Shown: positions 33,436-42,429 of the stretch, piece by piece
Numbering within the stretch: the first letter of the stretch is position 1
Layout: every line of letters begins with the position of its first letter
Assembly (NCBI RefSeq): GCF_002192695.1
Contig: NZ_MTLG01000008.1
Span: 1-64,000, forward strand
DNA length: 64,000 nucleotides
Direction: 5' to 3'
Origin: Achromobacter xylosoxidans
GTDB lineage: Bacteria; Pseudomonadota; Gammaproteobacteria; Burkholderiales; Burkholderiaceae_B
Notes under the pieces: model-generated
What the model was told of the DNA's origin: nothing
Databases searched by the model: none
Seen by the model: the letters and a program-made list of their open reading frames with translations, nothing else
Position numbers and translations under genes: made by a program

Positions 33436-35877
33436 ATGCTGCGACACGCTCTCGCCCCGATGTTCGAGCCCGCCTCGCTGGTGATCGTCGCCGACCGGCC
33501 GCTGCCGGCGGCGGCCTCGCTGCCGCCCGCGCTCAAGGGCAAGACCACGGTAGTGGCCTGCGAGGCCGGCGTCGCGCCGGAGCTGCCCGACAGGCTCGAA
33601 GGCCTGGCGCCGGGCGAACGGCCTGATCTGGCCCTGGTTTGCGTGTCGCCGGCGGTCCTGCCGGAAACGCTGCGCCGCCTGTCGCCGCTGGCGCCGCGTT
33701 CGGTGATCCTGCTGCCGCACCCGCTGCCCGATCCCTATCCACGCGGCACGCTGGCGCTGTGCCGCGCCTGGGCCGAGGAAAACCGCTGCGAACTGCTGGG
33801 GCCGCGCTCCTTCGGCGCCCAGCGGCCGCACGCCGGCCTGAACCTGAGCCAGCACCCGGTGCTGGCGCGCGCTGGCCGCGTGGCGCTGCTGGCGCAGTCG
33901 CGCTCCATCATGGCCGCGGTCATGGACTGGGCCGAGGACGTGCATATCGGCTTTTCCACCGCCGTGTCGCTGGGCGACGAGGCGGTGGTGGGCCTGTCCA
34001 AGGTGCTGGACTACCTGGCCAGCGATCCGCGCACGGACAGCATCGTGCTCTATCTGGAAGACGTGGGCCCGGCCCGCGAATTCATGAGCACGCTGCGCGC
34101 CGCGGCCTCGGTCAAGCCCGTGATCGTGCTCAAGGCTGGCCGCGCCGACACCGATAGCGCCGACGCCATCTTCGACGCGGCCCTGCGCCGCGCCGGCGCG
34201 GTCCGGGTGCGCTACTTCGTGCAGCTGTTCTCGGCGGTCAAGGTGCTGGGCTACACGCGCCGTCCCAAGGGCCGGCGCGTGGCGCTGATCTCCAATGGCA
34301 GCGGGCCTCCCCAGCTGGCCATGGACCTGATCGGCCCGGACGCGGCGGTGCTGCGCGCCGAACTCGCGCCCGCCACCCAGCGCGCGTTGGCGGCCATGCT
34401 CGAGCCCGACGCGGCCACCGCCAACCCGGTCATCACCTTCACGCCGCTGACGCCGGAACGCATCCGCGCCATGCTGGACGCGGTGCTCGACGATGCCGGC
34501 GTGGACGGCGTGCTGGTGCTGCTGGCGCCCGACGCGCTGGCCGACATGCCGGCGGTGGCGCGCGAACTGGCGCAGATCGCGCCCAAGGCGAAAAAGCCCG
34601 TCGTCACCTGTTTCATGGGCGACGCCGGCATGCGGCCGCTGCGGCGCATGCTGGACGACGCGGGCACCTCGGCGTTCCGCACGCCCGAATCGGCCGCCGA
34701 CGCCTTCGGCGTGCTGGCGACCCATCACTACAACCAGCAATTGCTGCTGCAGACGCAGCCGCCGGAGCCGGCCGGCCACGCGGCGGACCTGGCGGCCGCG
34801 CGCGAGATCCTGGCGCGCGTGCGCGCCGAATGCCGGCGCGAACTGAATACCTCCGAAATCCGCAGCCTGCTGGCCCTGTTCTACGTGCCGCTGCGCGATA
34901 CGCCGATGGACGTGGCGGCCGCCGAGCCGGAATCCCGCCCCATGGCGATCCGGGTGCGGCGCGATCCGCAGTTCGGCCCCGTCATCCGTTTCGGCGCGGG
35001 TGGCCCGGACGCGGTGCTGTCCCAATCCGACCGCGGCGTCGACCTGCCGCCGCTCAACGGCTTCCTGGCCCGCCAGCTGATCGAACGCAGCCGCTTGTGG
35101 CGCCGGGTGCTGGCGCCGCGCATCGGCCACATGGCCGCCGAGGCGCTGCAACAGGCGGTGGTACTGGTGTCCGAGCTGGTGTCGGAGCTGCCCGATATCG
35201 AATCCCTGGACATCGATCCGCTATACGCCGGCGAAACTCATCTGCGCGCCGGCGGGCTGCGCATGACGCTGACCGAGAAGCCCGGCTGCGAGACGCCGCA
35301 GACCGCGGGCTACCCGCATATGGCGATCCACCCGTATCCGGCCCGGCTGGTGCAGGTGCGCCGCTTTGCCGACGGCATACCCTGGGTGTTGCGCCCCATC
35401 CGTCCCGAGGACGGCGAGGCCCTGCAGGAGTTCATTCGCGGCCTGTCCGAACGTTCGCGCTACATGCGCTTCGTGTCCATGATGCGCGAGCTGACGCCGC
35501 GCATGGTGTCGCGCTACACGCAGGTGGACTATCACCGCGAGCTGGCCCTGGTGGCCGCCACGCAGGTGCCCAACCCGGCCAACCGCGGCCATCCGCGCGA
35601 GGTCCTGGTGGGCTTCGCGCATTACCTGCGCAACCCGGACGGCAGGGGGGCGGAGTACGCCCTGGTGATCGGCGACGACTGGCAGCGCCGCGGCCTGGGC
35701 CGCCAGCTGATGACGGCGCTGATCGACGCGGCGCGCGAGCAGGGGCTGGAATACATCGACGGCCTGGTGCTGTCGACCAACCGGCCCATGCTGTCGCTGA
35801 TGACCAGCCTGGGCTTCACCAACGACGCGGATCCGGAAGACCCGACGATGCGCCGGGTCTGGCTGAACCTGTCCTGA
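33436..35877 (+). CDS. GNAT acyltransferase fused to a degenerate acyl-CoA-synthetase-like part (Pat-like)
   Basis: An 813-residue protein laid out like the protein lysine acetyltransferase Pat/YfiQ, which acetylates acyl-CoA synthetases. Residues about 1-130 are a CoA-binding-like domain, about 140-450 a succinyl-CoA-ligase-like part (ALISNGSGPPQLAMD, GLSKVLDYLASDPRT), about 470-625 the remnant of an ATP-grasp domain, and about 640-813 a GNAT domain. Its acetyl-CoA loop is QRRGLGRQLM. Between residues about 490 and 510 the ATP-grasp nucleotide-binding segment seems absent: NTSEIRSLLALFYVPL leads almost directly to RRDPQFGPVIRFGAGG. The usual phospho-His loop is also not visible. Ligase activity is therefore unlikely; acetyltransferase activity is plausible. 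Confidence 0.8.
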   Translation: MLRHALAPMFEPASLVIVADRPLPAAASLPPALKGKTTVVACEAGVAPELPDRLEGLAPGERPDLALVCVSPAVLPETLRRLSPLAPRSVILLPHPLPDPYPRGTLALCRAWAEENRCELLGPRSFGAQRPHAGLNLSQHPVLARAGRVALLAQSRSIMAAVMDWAEDVHIGFSTAVSLGDEAVVGLSKVLDYLASDPRTDSIVLYLEDVGPAREFMSTLRAAASVKPVIVLKAGRADTDSADAIFDAALRRAGAVRVRYFVQLFSAVKVLGYTRRPKGRRVALISNGSGPPQLAMDLIGPDAAVLRAELAPATQRALAAMLEPDAATANPVITFTPLTPERIRAMLDAVLDDAGVDGVLVLLAPDALADMPAVARELAQIAPKAKKPVVTCFMGDAGMRPLRRMLDDAGTSAFRTPESAADAFGVLATHHYNQQLLLQTQPPEPAGHAADLAAAREILARVRAECRRELNTSEIRSLLALFYVPLRDTPMDVAAAEPESRPMAIRVRRDPQFGPVIRFGAGGPDAVLSQSDRGVDLPPLNGFLARQLIERSRLWRRVLAPRIGHMAAEALQQAVVLVSELVSELPDIESLDIDPLYAGETHLRAGGLRMTLTEKPGCETPQTAGYPHMAIHPYPARLVQVRRFADGIPWVLRPIRPEDGEALQEFIRGLSERSRYMRFVSMMRELTPRMVSRYTQVDYHRELALVAATQVPNPANRGHPREVLVGFAHYLRNPDGRGAEYALVIGDDWQRRGLGRQLMTALIDAAREQGLEYIDGLVLSTNRPMLSLMTSLGFTNDADPEDPTMRRVWLNLS

Positions 35878-35889
35878 TATCCAGCCTGT

Positions 35890-36582
35890 TCAGGCGCTCT
35901 TCCTGGCCGCCTGGGCGGGCTTGAGCCGCGCGATCGATTCGTCCACCGACAGCACGTCGCCGAAGAACAGCATCCAGCCGTGCAGCGCGTGCTCGTGCTC
36001 GGCCGGCGTGACCGCCGCCAGCGCATCGTCCACCATGATGGTGCGGAAGTCGCGCATCATTGCGTCGCGCGCCGTCGATTCACAGCACACGTTGGTGACC
36101 GTGCCGGCGATCAGCAGCGTGTCCACGCCGCGCCCGCGCAACAGCGGCTCCAGCTCGGACGATCCCGGAGCCATCGCGCTGTAGAAGCGCTTGGTCACCC
36201 GCAGGTCGGCGTCGTGCGCGTGCAGGTCTTGATGCAGCGCGTACCCGGGGGCGTCGCGGCGCAGGGTTTCCAGGCGCCGGGCGCTGCGCTCCGGGGTCAG
36301 CATCACGCCGTGGTGGTGCGACCAGAACAAGTCGGCGTTATCAGAGGCGGTCTGCACCCAGACGATGGTGCCGCCGGCGGCGCGCACCGCATCGCACAGG
36401 CGGTTGATGGGGGCGATGATCTCGCGGGCCGGCGCGCATTCGCCCTGGTAGCCGGGCAGCGTGAAGTACTGCTGCATGTCCACCACCACCACCGCGAGGC
36501 GCGCGGCGGGCAGTTCGTCATAGGGGTGCAGCCGGCCCTGGCGGGCGATCACGCGGTCCTGCACCCATTGCGGGAATTCCAT
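35890..36582 (-). CDS. isochorismatase-fold cysteine hydrolase (RutB-like)
   Basis: A 230-residue cysteine hydrolase. The catalytic triad is Asp35 (VVVVDMQQYF), Lys131 (VTKRFYS) and Cys166 (TVTNVCCEST). The family splits C-N bonds in ureido acids, carbamoylsarcosine, biuret and similar amides; the TNVCCEST block is closest in style to RutB ureidoacrylate hydrolases. It starts 9 bp after the ABC permease and is the last gene of that operon, so its substrate is probably what the importer brings in. AAGGAG precedes its ATG. Confidence 0.85.
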   Translation of the reverse strand: MEFPQWVQDRVIARQGRLHPYDELPAARLAVVVVDMQQYFTLPGYQGECAPAREIIAPINRLCDAVRAAGGTIVWVQTASDNADLFWSHHHGVMLTPERSARRLETLRRDAPGYALHQDLHAHDADLRVTKRFYSAMAPGSSELEPLLRGRGVDTLLIAGTVTNVCCESTARDAMMRDFRTIMVDDALAAVTPAEHEHALHGWMLFFGDVLSVDESIARLKPAQAARKSA

Positions 36583-36591
36583 GGCGGCTCC

Positions 36592-37428
36592 TTATCCATA
36601 GCGCCGCGCGATGGCGGCTTCGATGCGGTAGACGATCAGGTACATCACGCTTGAAATCACGGCCAGGATGGCGATGGCCGTCATGACGATGTTCAGCTTG
36701 AACACCTGGCTGCCATTCATGATGAGAAAGCCCAGGCCGGAATCCGCCGACTGGAACTCGCCCACGATCACCCCCACCAGCGCCAGGCCGATATTCATCT
36801 TCACGGCGGCGATCAGCGTGGGCACGCTGCCTGGCAGCACCACCTTGGTCAGCACCTGCCAGCGGCTGGCGCCGAAGGTGTGGGCCAGCTTCACCTTGTT
36901 CAGGTCGATGCCGCGAAAGCCCGCATACACCACCATGATGGTCACGAACACCGCGATCGCCACGGCCATGCCGTACACCGCGTAGTCCGAACCCAGCCAC
37001 AGATAGAAGATCGGCACGAAGGCGATCTTGGGCATGGCGTTGGCCACCACCAGGAAGGGGTCCAGCACCTTGTACAGGAAGTCCGACCACCACAGCGCGG
37101 CCGCCACCACGATGCCGATCGCCATGCTCAGGCCGAAGCCCACCAGCGTGGCGCTCAGCGTGGTCATGATGTGCTTGCCCAGGTCGCCGTTGTTCCAGAG
37201 TTCGATGAAGGTCGGCCACAGCGCGCTGGGATAGCTGGTCAGGAGCGGGTTGAGGATGTGCATGCGCGGCAGGATTTCCCAGGCGCACAGGAATACCGCC
37301 AAGAGCAGCGCCTGCGCGATGCGGATATGCCTGCGGCGCGCGCGGTCGCGCCGCAGGTAGTTCAGGTACTTCTCGCTGGGCGCGCGCACGGCGCGCAGCG
37401 GAACGGTGTTGGCGACGGGCGCGTTCAT
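36592..37428 (-). CDS. ABC transporter permease (nitrate/sulfonate/pyrimidine type)
   Basis: A 278-residue inner-membrane permease with about six helices. The coupling-helix EAA loop reads GASRWQVLTKVVLPGSVPTLI, as in SsuC/TauC/ThiX-type importers. It begins 3 bp after the ATPase gene. An Arg-rich N-terminal tail (RRDRARRRHIRIAQ) precedes the first helix. Confidence 0.9.
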   Translation of the reverse strand: MNAPVANTVPLRAVRAPSEKYLNYLRRDRARRRHIRIAQALLLAVFLCAWEILPRMHILNPLLTSYPSALWPTFIELWNNGDLGKHIMTTLSATLVGFGLSMAIGIVVAAALWWSDFLYKVLDPFLVVANAMPKIAFVPIFYLWLGSDYAVYGMAVAIAVFVTIMVVYAGFRGIDLNKVKLAHTFGASRWQVLTKVVLPGSVPTLIAAVKMNIGLALVGVIVGEFQSADSGLGFLIMNGSQVFKLNIVMTAIAILAVISSVMYLIVYRIEAAIARRYG

Positions 37429-37431
37429 GGG

Positions 37432-38250
37432 TCAACCCTCCACGTGGACATCGAGCTCGTCCCACAGCTGTTTGAAGTAGGTATTGAATTCCGGCCGCGA
37501 ACGCGCCTGGAACGGCGTGGGCCGGACCTGGCCGTCGCCGTAGTGGATCCGGTACTGGCTCTTGAGGCGGCCGGGACGGCGCGACAGCACGATCACACGG
37601 TCGGTCATGGCGATGGCTTCGCCGATGTCGTGCGTGACCAGCACCACGGTCTTGCCTTCGCGCCGCAGGATGTCCACGACTTCATCGGAGATCGCCAGCC
37701 GCGTCTGCGAATCCAGCGCCGAAAAGGGCTCGTCCAGCAGGATCACGTCGGGCTCGGTGACCAGGGTGCGGGCCAGCGCGGCGCGCTGGCGCATGCCGCC
37801 GGACAGCTGGCGCGGCGTGTGCGACAGGAACGCGCCCAAGCCGCATTTCTCCAGCAGATGCACGGCGCGCGCCTCGCTGCGCGCATCGCGCCGGCCCTGG
37901 ATCTCCGCGCCCAGCATGACGTTGTCCAGGATGGTGCGCCACTCGAACAGGTAGTCCTGCTGCAGCATGTAGCCGATGCGCGGATTGGGCTTGGTCACGG
38001 CCTGGCCGTCTATCATCACGGCGCCCGACGTGGGCGGGATCAGCCCGGCGATCAGCGACAGCAGCGTGCTCTTGCCGCAGCCGCTCTGTCCGATCAGGCT
38101 GACGAACTCGCCCGCCGCCAGCGTGAACGACACATTGGCCAGCGCCTCGGTCTCGCCTTCCTGGGTGAAGTAGGAAAGACAGACCTCGCGCAGTTCGATC
38201 TTGGCCGTGGCGGTATCCGGCTTCAGGTTGTGGACGACGGCCCCCATCAT
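37432..38250 (-). CDS. ABC transporter ATPase (nitrate/sulfonate/pyrimidine type)
   Basis: A 272-residue ATP-binding subunit. Walker [11 protein letters not shown]-loop [11 protein letters not shown], signature [15 protein letters not shown], Walker [13 protein letters not shown] and the H-loop VLVTHD are all intact. Its ATG overlaps the stop of the receptor gene (ATGA), so the two are translationally coupled. A second ATG follows immediately and may be used instead. Confidence 0.92.
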   Translation of the reverse strand: MMGAVVHNLKPDTATAKIELREVCLSYFTQEGETEALANVSFTLAAGEFVSLIGQSGCGKSTLLSLIAGLIPPTSGAVMIDGQAVTKPNPRIGYMLQQDYLFEWRTILDNVMLGAEIQGRRDARSEARAVHLLEKCGLGAFLSHTPRQLSGGMRQRAALARTLVTEPDVILLDEPFSALDSQTRLAISDEVVDILRREGKTVVLVTHDIGEAIAMTDRVIVLSRRPGRLKSQYRIHYGDGQVRPTPFQARSRPEFNTYFKQLWDELDVHVEG

Positions 38251-39251
38251 TGGGCCTTCTTGGCGAAGTCGGCCACCACCACGTCCTCGTACTTCACGCG
38301 GGCGCTGTCCTTCATGACGGCGCTGGCGATCAGCATGTCCTGCAATTGGTTCATGGCCTCGGCCGTCACCAGCGGCGTGGTCTTCCAGATCTGGTACTTC
38401 TTGTAGCGCTCGATGGCCTCGGTCACCGCGGCCTGGTCCATGCCGGGGAAGTAGCTCATGATCTGCGGCGTCAGCGTGGCGGCGGGCGTGTCCTTCACGT
38501 ACTTCTCGGCGCGCGCCACCACGTTGGTCCAGGCCTGGATGACCTTGGGGTTGTCGCGGATGTATTTGTCGGTGGCGGTGAACACGGTGTAGTCGACCTG
38601 GCCGACCTCATGTCCCACCGAAGCGACGATGTAGCCCTTGCCGTTGCGCACCAGCTCGCCGGCCTCGGGTTCAAGAAAGATGCCGTACTCGCCCTGGCCC
38701 GCCATCCACGCGCCGGCGCGCGCCGGGATGCCGATGTTGTTGAGCAGCTTCACGTCCTTCTGCGGATCCACGCCATGCTTGCGCAGCGCCGTTTCCAGGA
38801 ACACGATGGGATTGGACCCGGGCCGAAAGCCGATCACTTCCTTGCCCTTGAGCATGGACCAGTCGAATTTCTCCACCGGCTTGCGCGCCAGCAGGAAGAA
38901 GCCGTCGGTGGCGGTCAGTCCGGCGAAGATCTTCGGCTTGACCGGGGATTCGCTGTTGTGGACATAGATGGAGGCCTCGGGGCCAATCAGCACGATGTCG
39001 GCGCTGCCGGACAGCAGGGCGGTCATGCCTTTGTCGGTGCCTTGCGAGGTCTTCATGGACACGTCCAGGCCGGCGTCCTTGAAGTAGCCCTGCGACAGGG
39101 CCACGTATTTGGGCACGTAGAGTATCGACCGCACCACTTCTTCGTAGCGGATCTTCACGGGGGGATTGAGGGCTTCGGCCTGGGCGGCCAGGGGGGCGAA
39201 CAGCGCGAACAGCGCCGCAGCCGCCAGTCGGGGCGATGGCAAGGATTTCAC
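38247..39251 (-). CDS. ABC transporter substrate-binding protein (SsuA/THI5-like)
   Basis: A 334-residue periplasmic receptor. The signal peptide ends about AQAEA (residue 26). The fold is of the NMT1/THI5-SsuA type: YVPKYVALSQGYFKDAGLDVSM and GTDKGMTALLSGSADIVLIGP are the first ligand-binding lobe. The start codon is GTG at 39251, with AGGAG 8 nt upstream. First gene of a receptor-ATPase-permease-hydrolase operon. The ligand is probably a small nitrogenous or heterocyclic compound given the amide hydrolase at the end. Confidence 0.9.
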   Translation of the reverse strand: MKSLPSPRLAAAALFALFAPLAAQAEALNPPVKIRYEEVVRSILYVPKYVALSQGYFKDAGLDVSMKTSQGTDKGMTALLSGSADIVLIGPEASIYVHNSESPVKPKIFAGLTATDGFFLLARKPVEKFDWSMLKGKEVIGFRPGSNPIVFLETALRKHGVDPQKDVKLLNNIGIPARAGAWMAGQGEYGIFLEPEAGELVRNGKGYIVASVGHEVGQVDYTVFTATDKYIRDNPKVIQAWTNVVARAEKYVKDTPAATLTPQIMSYFPGMDQAAVTEAIERYKKYQIWKTTPLVTAEAMNQLQDMLIASAVMKDSARVKYEDVVVADFAKKAQ

Positions 39252-39587
39252 GGGACTTTCTCCTGCGTCTTGAATGCCACGCCGAAACCCGGCGCAACAC
39301 GGCCAATGGGATGGATCGACAACAACAACAGGGAAGCCCGAACTGGTCGCCCGGGCCGGTAAGGCTTGGATCGAATACTATATTCAATACAAATAGGCGA
39401 CAAGCTTTTTGCAGTTGGCGTTTTTCTCTATGGACGAGGGAAAGCCAACCCAGGAAAATTCCAGGCTGGGATACCAGTTGGTATACAAAATGAAATCGCA
39501 GGCCGCCAGGGCCTGCGAGTGGGCGGGCAGGGCGCGCGGCGCCCATCTGCCGCGATCAGGGCCGCCGGGCGCGGCCCCGCAGGGTCT
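39252..39587. promoter_or_regulatory. 336-bp control region of the ABC/hydrolase operon with several palindromes
   Basis: No gene supported. Symmetric sites: GAATA-CTA-TATTC (39373-39385), GGAA-AA-TTCC (39453-39462) and ATACC-AGTT-GGTAT (39471-39484), the last running into TTGGTATACAA, which resembles operators of GntR-family regulators. The stretch 39370-39495 is AT-rich compared with its surroundings. No regulator gene is adjacent. Confidence 0.45.
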
Positions 39588-40265
39588 TCAGACCAGGACT
39601 TGATTCAGGAACTTGGAGATATCCGCCACTTCCTCGGCGCAGACCGAGTGCGGCATCGGGTAGGTATGCCATTGCACGTCGTAACCCAGCCGCTGCAGTT
39701 CGGCCAGCGAGGCCTGGGCGCGCGGCAGCGACACCACCGGGTCGTACTGGCCGTGGGCCAGGAAGATGGGCGTGTCCTGATTGGCGCTGTTGCGTTCGGC
39801 CTCGGCCGTGTCCAGCAGCGGCAGATAGCCCGACAAACCCATCATGCCCGCCAGCTTTTCCGGCAGGCGGATGCCGGTGTGCAGGGTCATGGCGCAGCCC
39901 TGCGAAAAACCCGCCAGCACGATCTTCGAGGTCGGAATGCCGCGCGTGTTCTCGCGCGCGATCAGCTTGTGGATCGCGGCCTCGGAGGCGCGGATGCCAC
40001 GGGCGTCCTCGACGCGCACCAGGTCCATGACCAGGATGTCGTACCAGGAGCGCATCGCCATGCCGTTATTGATCGTCACGCGCTGCACCGGCGCGTTCGG
40101 GAACACGAAGCGCACCGAGGCGCCGGCGGGAAGGTCCAGCTCCGGCACGATGGGCGCGAAGTCGTTGCCGTCGGCGCCCAGGCCATGCAGCCAGATCACG
40201 GCATGCGTGGGATTGGGGGCGGTTTCGATCTCGATGCAATCGAGCAGGTCGGTCGGAGCGTTCAT
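39588..40265 (-). CDS. carboxylesterase/phospholipase-type alpha/beta hydrolase
   Basis: A 225-residue esterase of the bacterial acyl-protein-thioesterase/carboxylesterase II family. HAVIWLHGLGADGNDF is the oxyanion block, AGFSQG holds the nucleophile Ser121, Asp175 lies in HGQYDPVV and His206 in PMPHSVC. Such enzymes hydrolyse short-chain esters; the natural substrate is not known. It is 19 bp after darP on the same strand and may be cotranscribed with it. Confidence 0.9.
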   Translation of the reverse strand: MNAPTDLLDCIEIETAPNPTHAVIWLHGLGADGNDFAPIVPELDLPAGASVRFVFPNAPVQRVTINNGMAMRSWYDILVMDLVRVEDARGIRASEAAIHKLIARENTRGIPTSKIVLAGFSQGCAMTLHTGIRLPEKLAGMMGLSGYLPLLDTAEAERNSANQDTPIFLAHGQYDPVVSLPRAQASLAELQRLGYDVQWHTYPMPHSVCAEEVADISKFLNQVLV

Positions 40266-40284
40266 GGACGGCGGACGGTGAAAA

Positions 40285-40836
40285 TCAAAGAGTGAGGGTC
40301 TTCAAGGCCTGGAACAGCGCGCGGTAGTGCTTCTTTTGCGGCTCCTGGCCTTGCAGCAGGGCGGCGTTGGCCAGCTTTTCCTTGCGGGCGGCGCGGATCA
40401 GCGCGCGCAGCTGCTGCACGTCAGCCTGCGGATTGCTGTTGAGCAGCCTGGTCAGGGCCTCGTCGTCGTCGAGCAGGCGGTCACGCAGCATTTCCAGCCG
40501 GTGCATGGCGGCGGTTTCCTCGCGCGAGCCGTTTTCCCAGACATCGAGCTGGGCGCGGATCTCGTCGGCCGGCGCGTCGCGCATCAGCTTGCCCACGAAG
40601 TGAACCTGGCGGCGCTTGCCCTCGCGCCCAGTGGTGCGCTGCGCGGTGCGGATCGCCTCATAGAGGCGCTCGGCCAGCGGCAATTGCTTGAGGCGTTCGG
40701 GGGACAGTTCGATCAGCTGCTTGCCCAGGTCCAGCAAGGCATGCATTTCGCGCTTGACCTGGGACTTGCTGGGACGGTCGTAGCCGTTCTCGTCGTAACC
40801 GTCGTCGACGGATTCTTCTTCAATATGGGAATTCAT
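40285..40836 (-). CDS. darP: ribosome-associated protein DarP (YjgA, DUF615)
   Basis: A 183-residue, highly charged protein. [21 protein letters not shown] is the conserved start of the DUF615/YjgA family, which binds late 50S assembly intermediates. The C-terminal helical part ([15 protein letters not shown]) is also typical. It is divergent from pmbA, and the same pairing is found in many proteobacteria. Confidence 0.93.
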   Translation of the reverse strand: MNSHIEEESVDDGYDENGYDRPSKSQVKREMHALLDLGKQLIELSPERLKQLPLAERLYEAIRTAQRTTGREGKRRQVHFVGKLMRDAPADEIRAQLDVWENGSREETAAMHRLEMLRDRLLDDDEALTRLLNSNPQADVQQLRALIRAARKEKLANAALLQGQEPQKKHYRALFQALKTLTL

Positions 40837-40894
40837 GGAAAACTGCGCAATGACAGACTTGGCTATGATAACCGTCTCTGCAAATTGGACAGCA

Positions 40895-42259
40895 ATGGTT
40901 AAAACCTCCTCATCCTTGCCGCTGGCGGCGAATCACGCGCGTTTTTCCGAACTGGTCGAACAAACCCTCGCCTACGCGCGCCAGATCGGCGCCTCCGACG
41001 CCGCGGCGGAAGTCTCGGAAAGCCTGGGCCTGTCGGTCTCCGTGCGCAAGAACGACATCGAAACCGTCGAACAGACCCGCGACCGCTCGCTGGACCTGAC
41101 GGTCTACGCCGGCCAGAGCCGCGGCTCCGCCTCCACCTCCGACTTTTCCGAAGCCGCGTTGCGCCAGACGGTCGAAGCCGCCTGGCACATTGCGCGCCAC
41201 ACCGCCGCCGATCCGGCCGCCGGCCTGCCCGACGCCGACCAACTGGCCACCGAATTCCCCGACCTGGACCTGCACCACGCCTGGGGCGTGTCCACCGAAG
41301 AAGCCGCCGAGCTGGCTCTGCGCGCCGAACGCGCCGCCCGCGAGGTCGATGCGCGCATCACCAATACCGACGGCGCCACCGTCGGCACCTACGAAGGCCA
41401 GTTCGTGATGGGCAACACCCGGGGCTTCCTGGGCGGCTATCCGTATTCGCGCCACAGCCTGTCGGTTGCCCCCATCGCCGGCCGCGGCAACGGCATGCAG
41501 CGCGATTACTGGTACAGCTCCGAACGCGACCCGGCCAAGCTGGCCTCGCCCGAAGCCATCGGCCGCTACGCCGCCGAGCGCACGCTGTCGCGCCTGTCGG
41601 CCCGCCGCATCCGCACTGGCAAGTTCCCCGTCCTGTTCGAAGCGCCGCTGGCGCTGGGGCTGGTGGGCGCCTTGACCCAGGCCGCCAACGGCGGCGCGTT
41701 GTACCGCAAGGCCAGCTTTCTGCTGGACGCGCTGGGCAAGCCCATCTTTCCGGATCACATCAACCTGACCGAAGACCCGCACATCCGCGGCGCCATGGGC
41801 AGCTCGCCCTTCGACGACGAAGGCGTGCGCACGCGCAGCCGCAGCGTGGTGTCGGCCGGGGTGCTGGAAGGCTACTTCCTGTCGTCCTACACCGCCCGCA
41901 AGCTGGGCATGACGACCACCGGCAACGCCGGCGGCTCGCATAACCTGGTGTTCAGCTCCACCCGCACCCGCCGCGGCGACGACTTCGAAGCCATGCTCAA
42001 GAAGATGGGCACGGGCTTTCTCGTCACCGAGTTGATCGGCCAGGGCGTCAACTACGTCACGGGCGACTACTCGCGCGGCGCGTTCGGCTACTGGGTGGAA
42101 AACGGCAAGATCCAGCACGCCGTGCAGGAAATCACCATCGCCGGCAATCTGGCCGACATGTTCAAGCAGATCGTGGCGGTCGGCGCCGACACGATTTCGC
42201 GCGGCACCAAGACCACCGGCTCGATCCTGATCGAGCAGATGGCGATCGCCGGAATCTGA
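40895..42259 (+). CDS. pmbA: TldE/PmbA-type metalloprotease subunit
   Basis: A 454-residue TldE/PmbA protein. With TldD it forms a heterodimeric protease that unfolds and degrades modified peptides such as microcin precursors; PmbA lacks the HExxH zinc motif, and none is seen here. [21 protein letters not shown] and the [11 protein letters not shown] block are family signatures. I chose the ATG at 40895, 20 codons inside the open frame, because the residues upstream overlap the darP start region. tldD is not in this window. Confidence 0.93.
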   Translation: MVKTSSSLPLAANHARFSELVEQTLAYARQIGASDAAAEVSESLGLSVSVRKNDIETVEQTRDRSLDLTVYAGQSRGSASTSDFSEAALRQTVEAAWHIARHTAADPAAGLPDADQLATEFPDLDLHHAWGVSTEEAAELALRAERAAREVDARITNTDGATVGTYEGQFVMGNTRGFLGGYPYSRHSLSVAPIAGRGNGMQRDYWYSSERDPAKLASPEAIGRYAAERTLSRLSARRIRTGKFPVLFEAPLALGLVGALTQAANGGALYRKASFLLDALGKPIFPDHINLTEDPHIRGAMGSSPFDDEGVRTRSRSVVSAGVLEGYFLSSYTARKLGMTTTGNAGGSHNLVFSSTRTRRGDDFEAMLKKMGTGFLVTELIGQGVNYVTGDYSRGAFGYWVENGKIQHAVQEITIAGNLADMFKQIVAVGADTISRGTKTTGSILIEQMAIAGI

Positions 42260-42269
42260 TCCTGCGTAC

Positions 42270-42294
42270 GGCCGCGGCATGATGTGCCGCGGCC
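42270..42294 (+). terminator. 10-bp hairpin after pmbA
   Basis: GGCCGCGGCA and TGCCGCGGCC pair perfectly across a 5-nt loop, 11 bp past the pmbA stop. No T-run follows. Confidence 0.5.
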
Positions 42295-42429
42295 TCCACG
42301 CAGACCGGGCGGTCGTTCCGGTCTTTGCAATCCCTTACCTGATAGTGTGGCCAGGCAGGCCGATATCAATGTGTAATATCCGCCAGGTATCGCTTGATGT
42401 CCCAGGTGTTGCTGTAAAGGAGCAAAGAG

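Noticed and set aside
39366-40295. Plus-strand frame of 309 codons
   Set aside because: Mostly antisense to the carboxylesterase gene; Arg/Gln/His-rich product.
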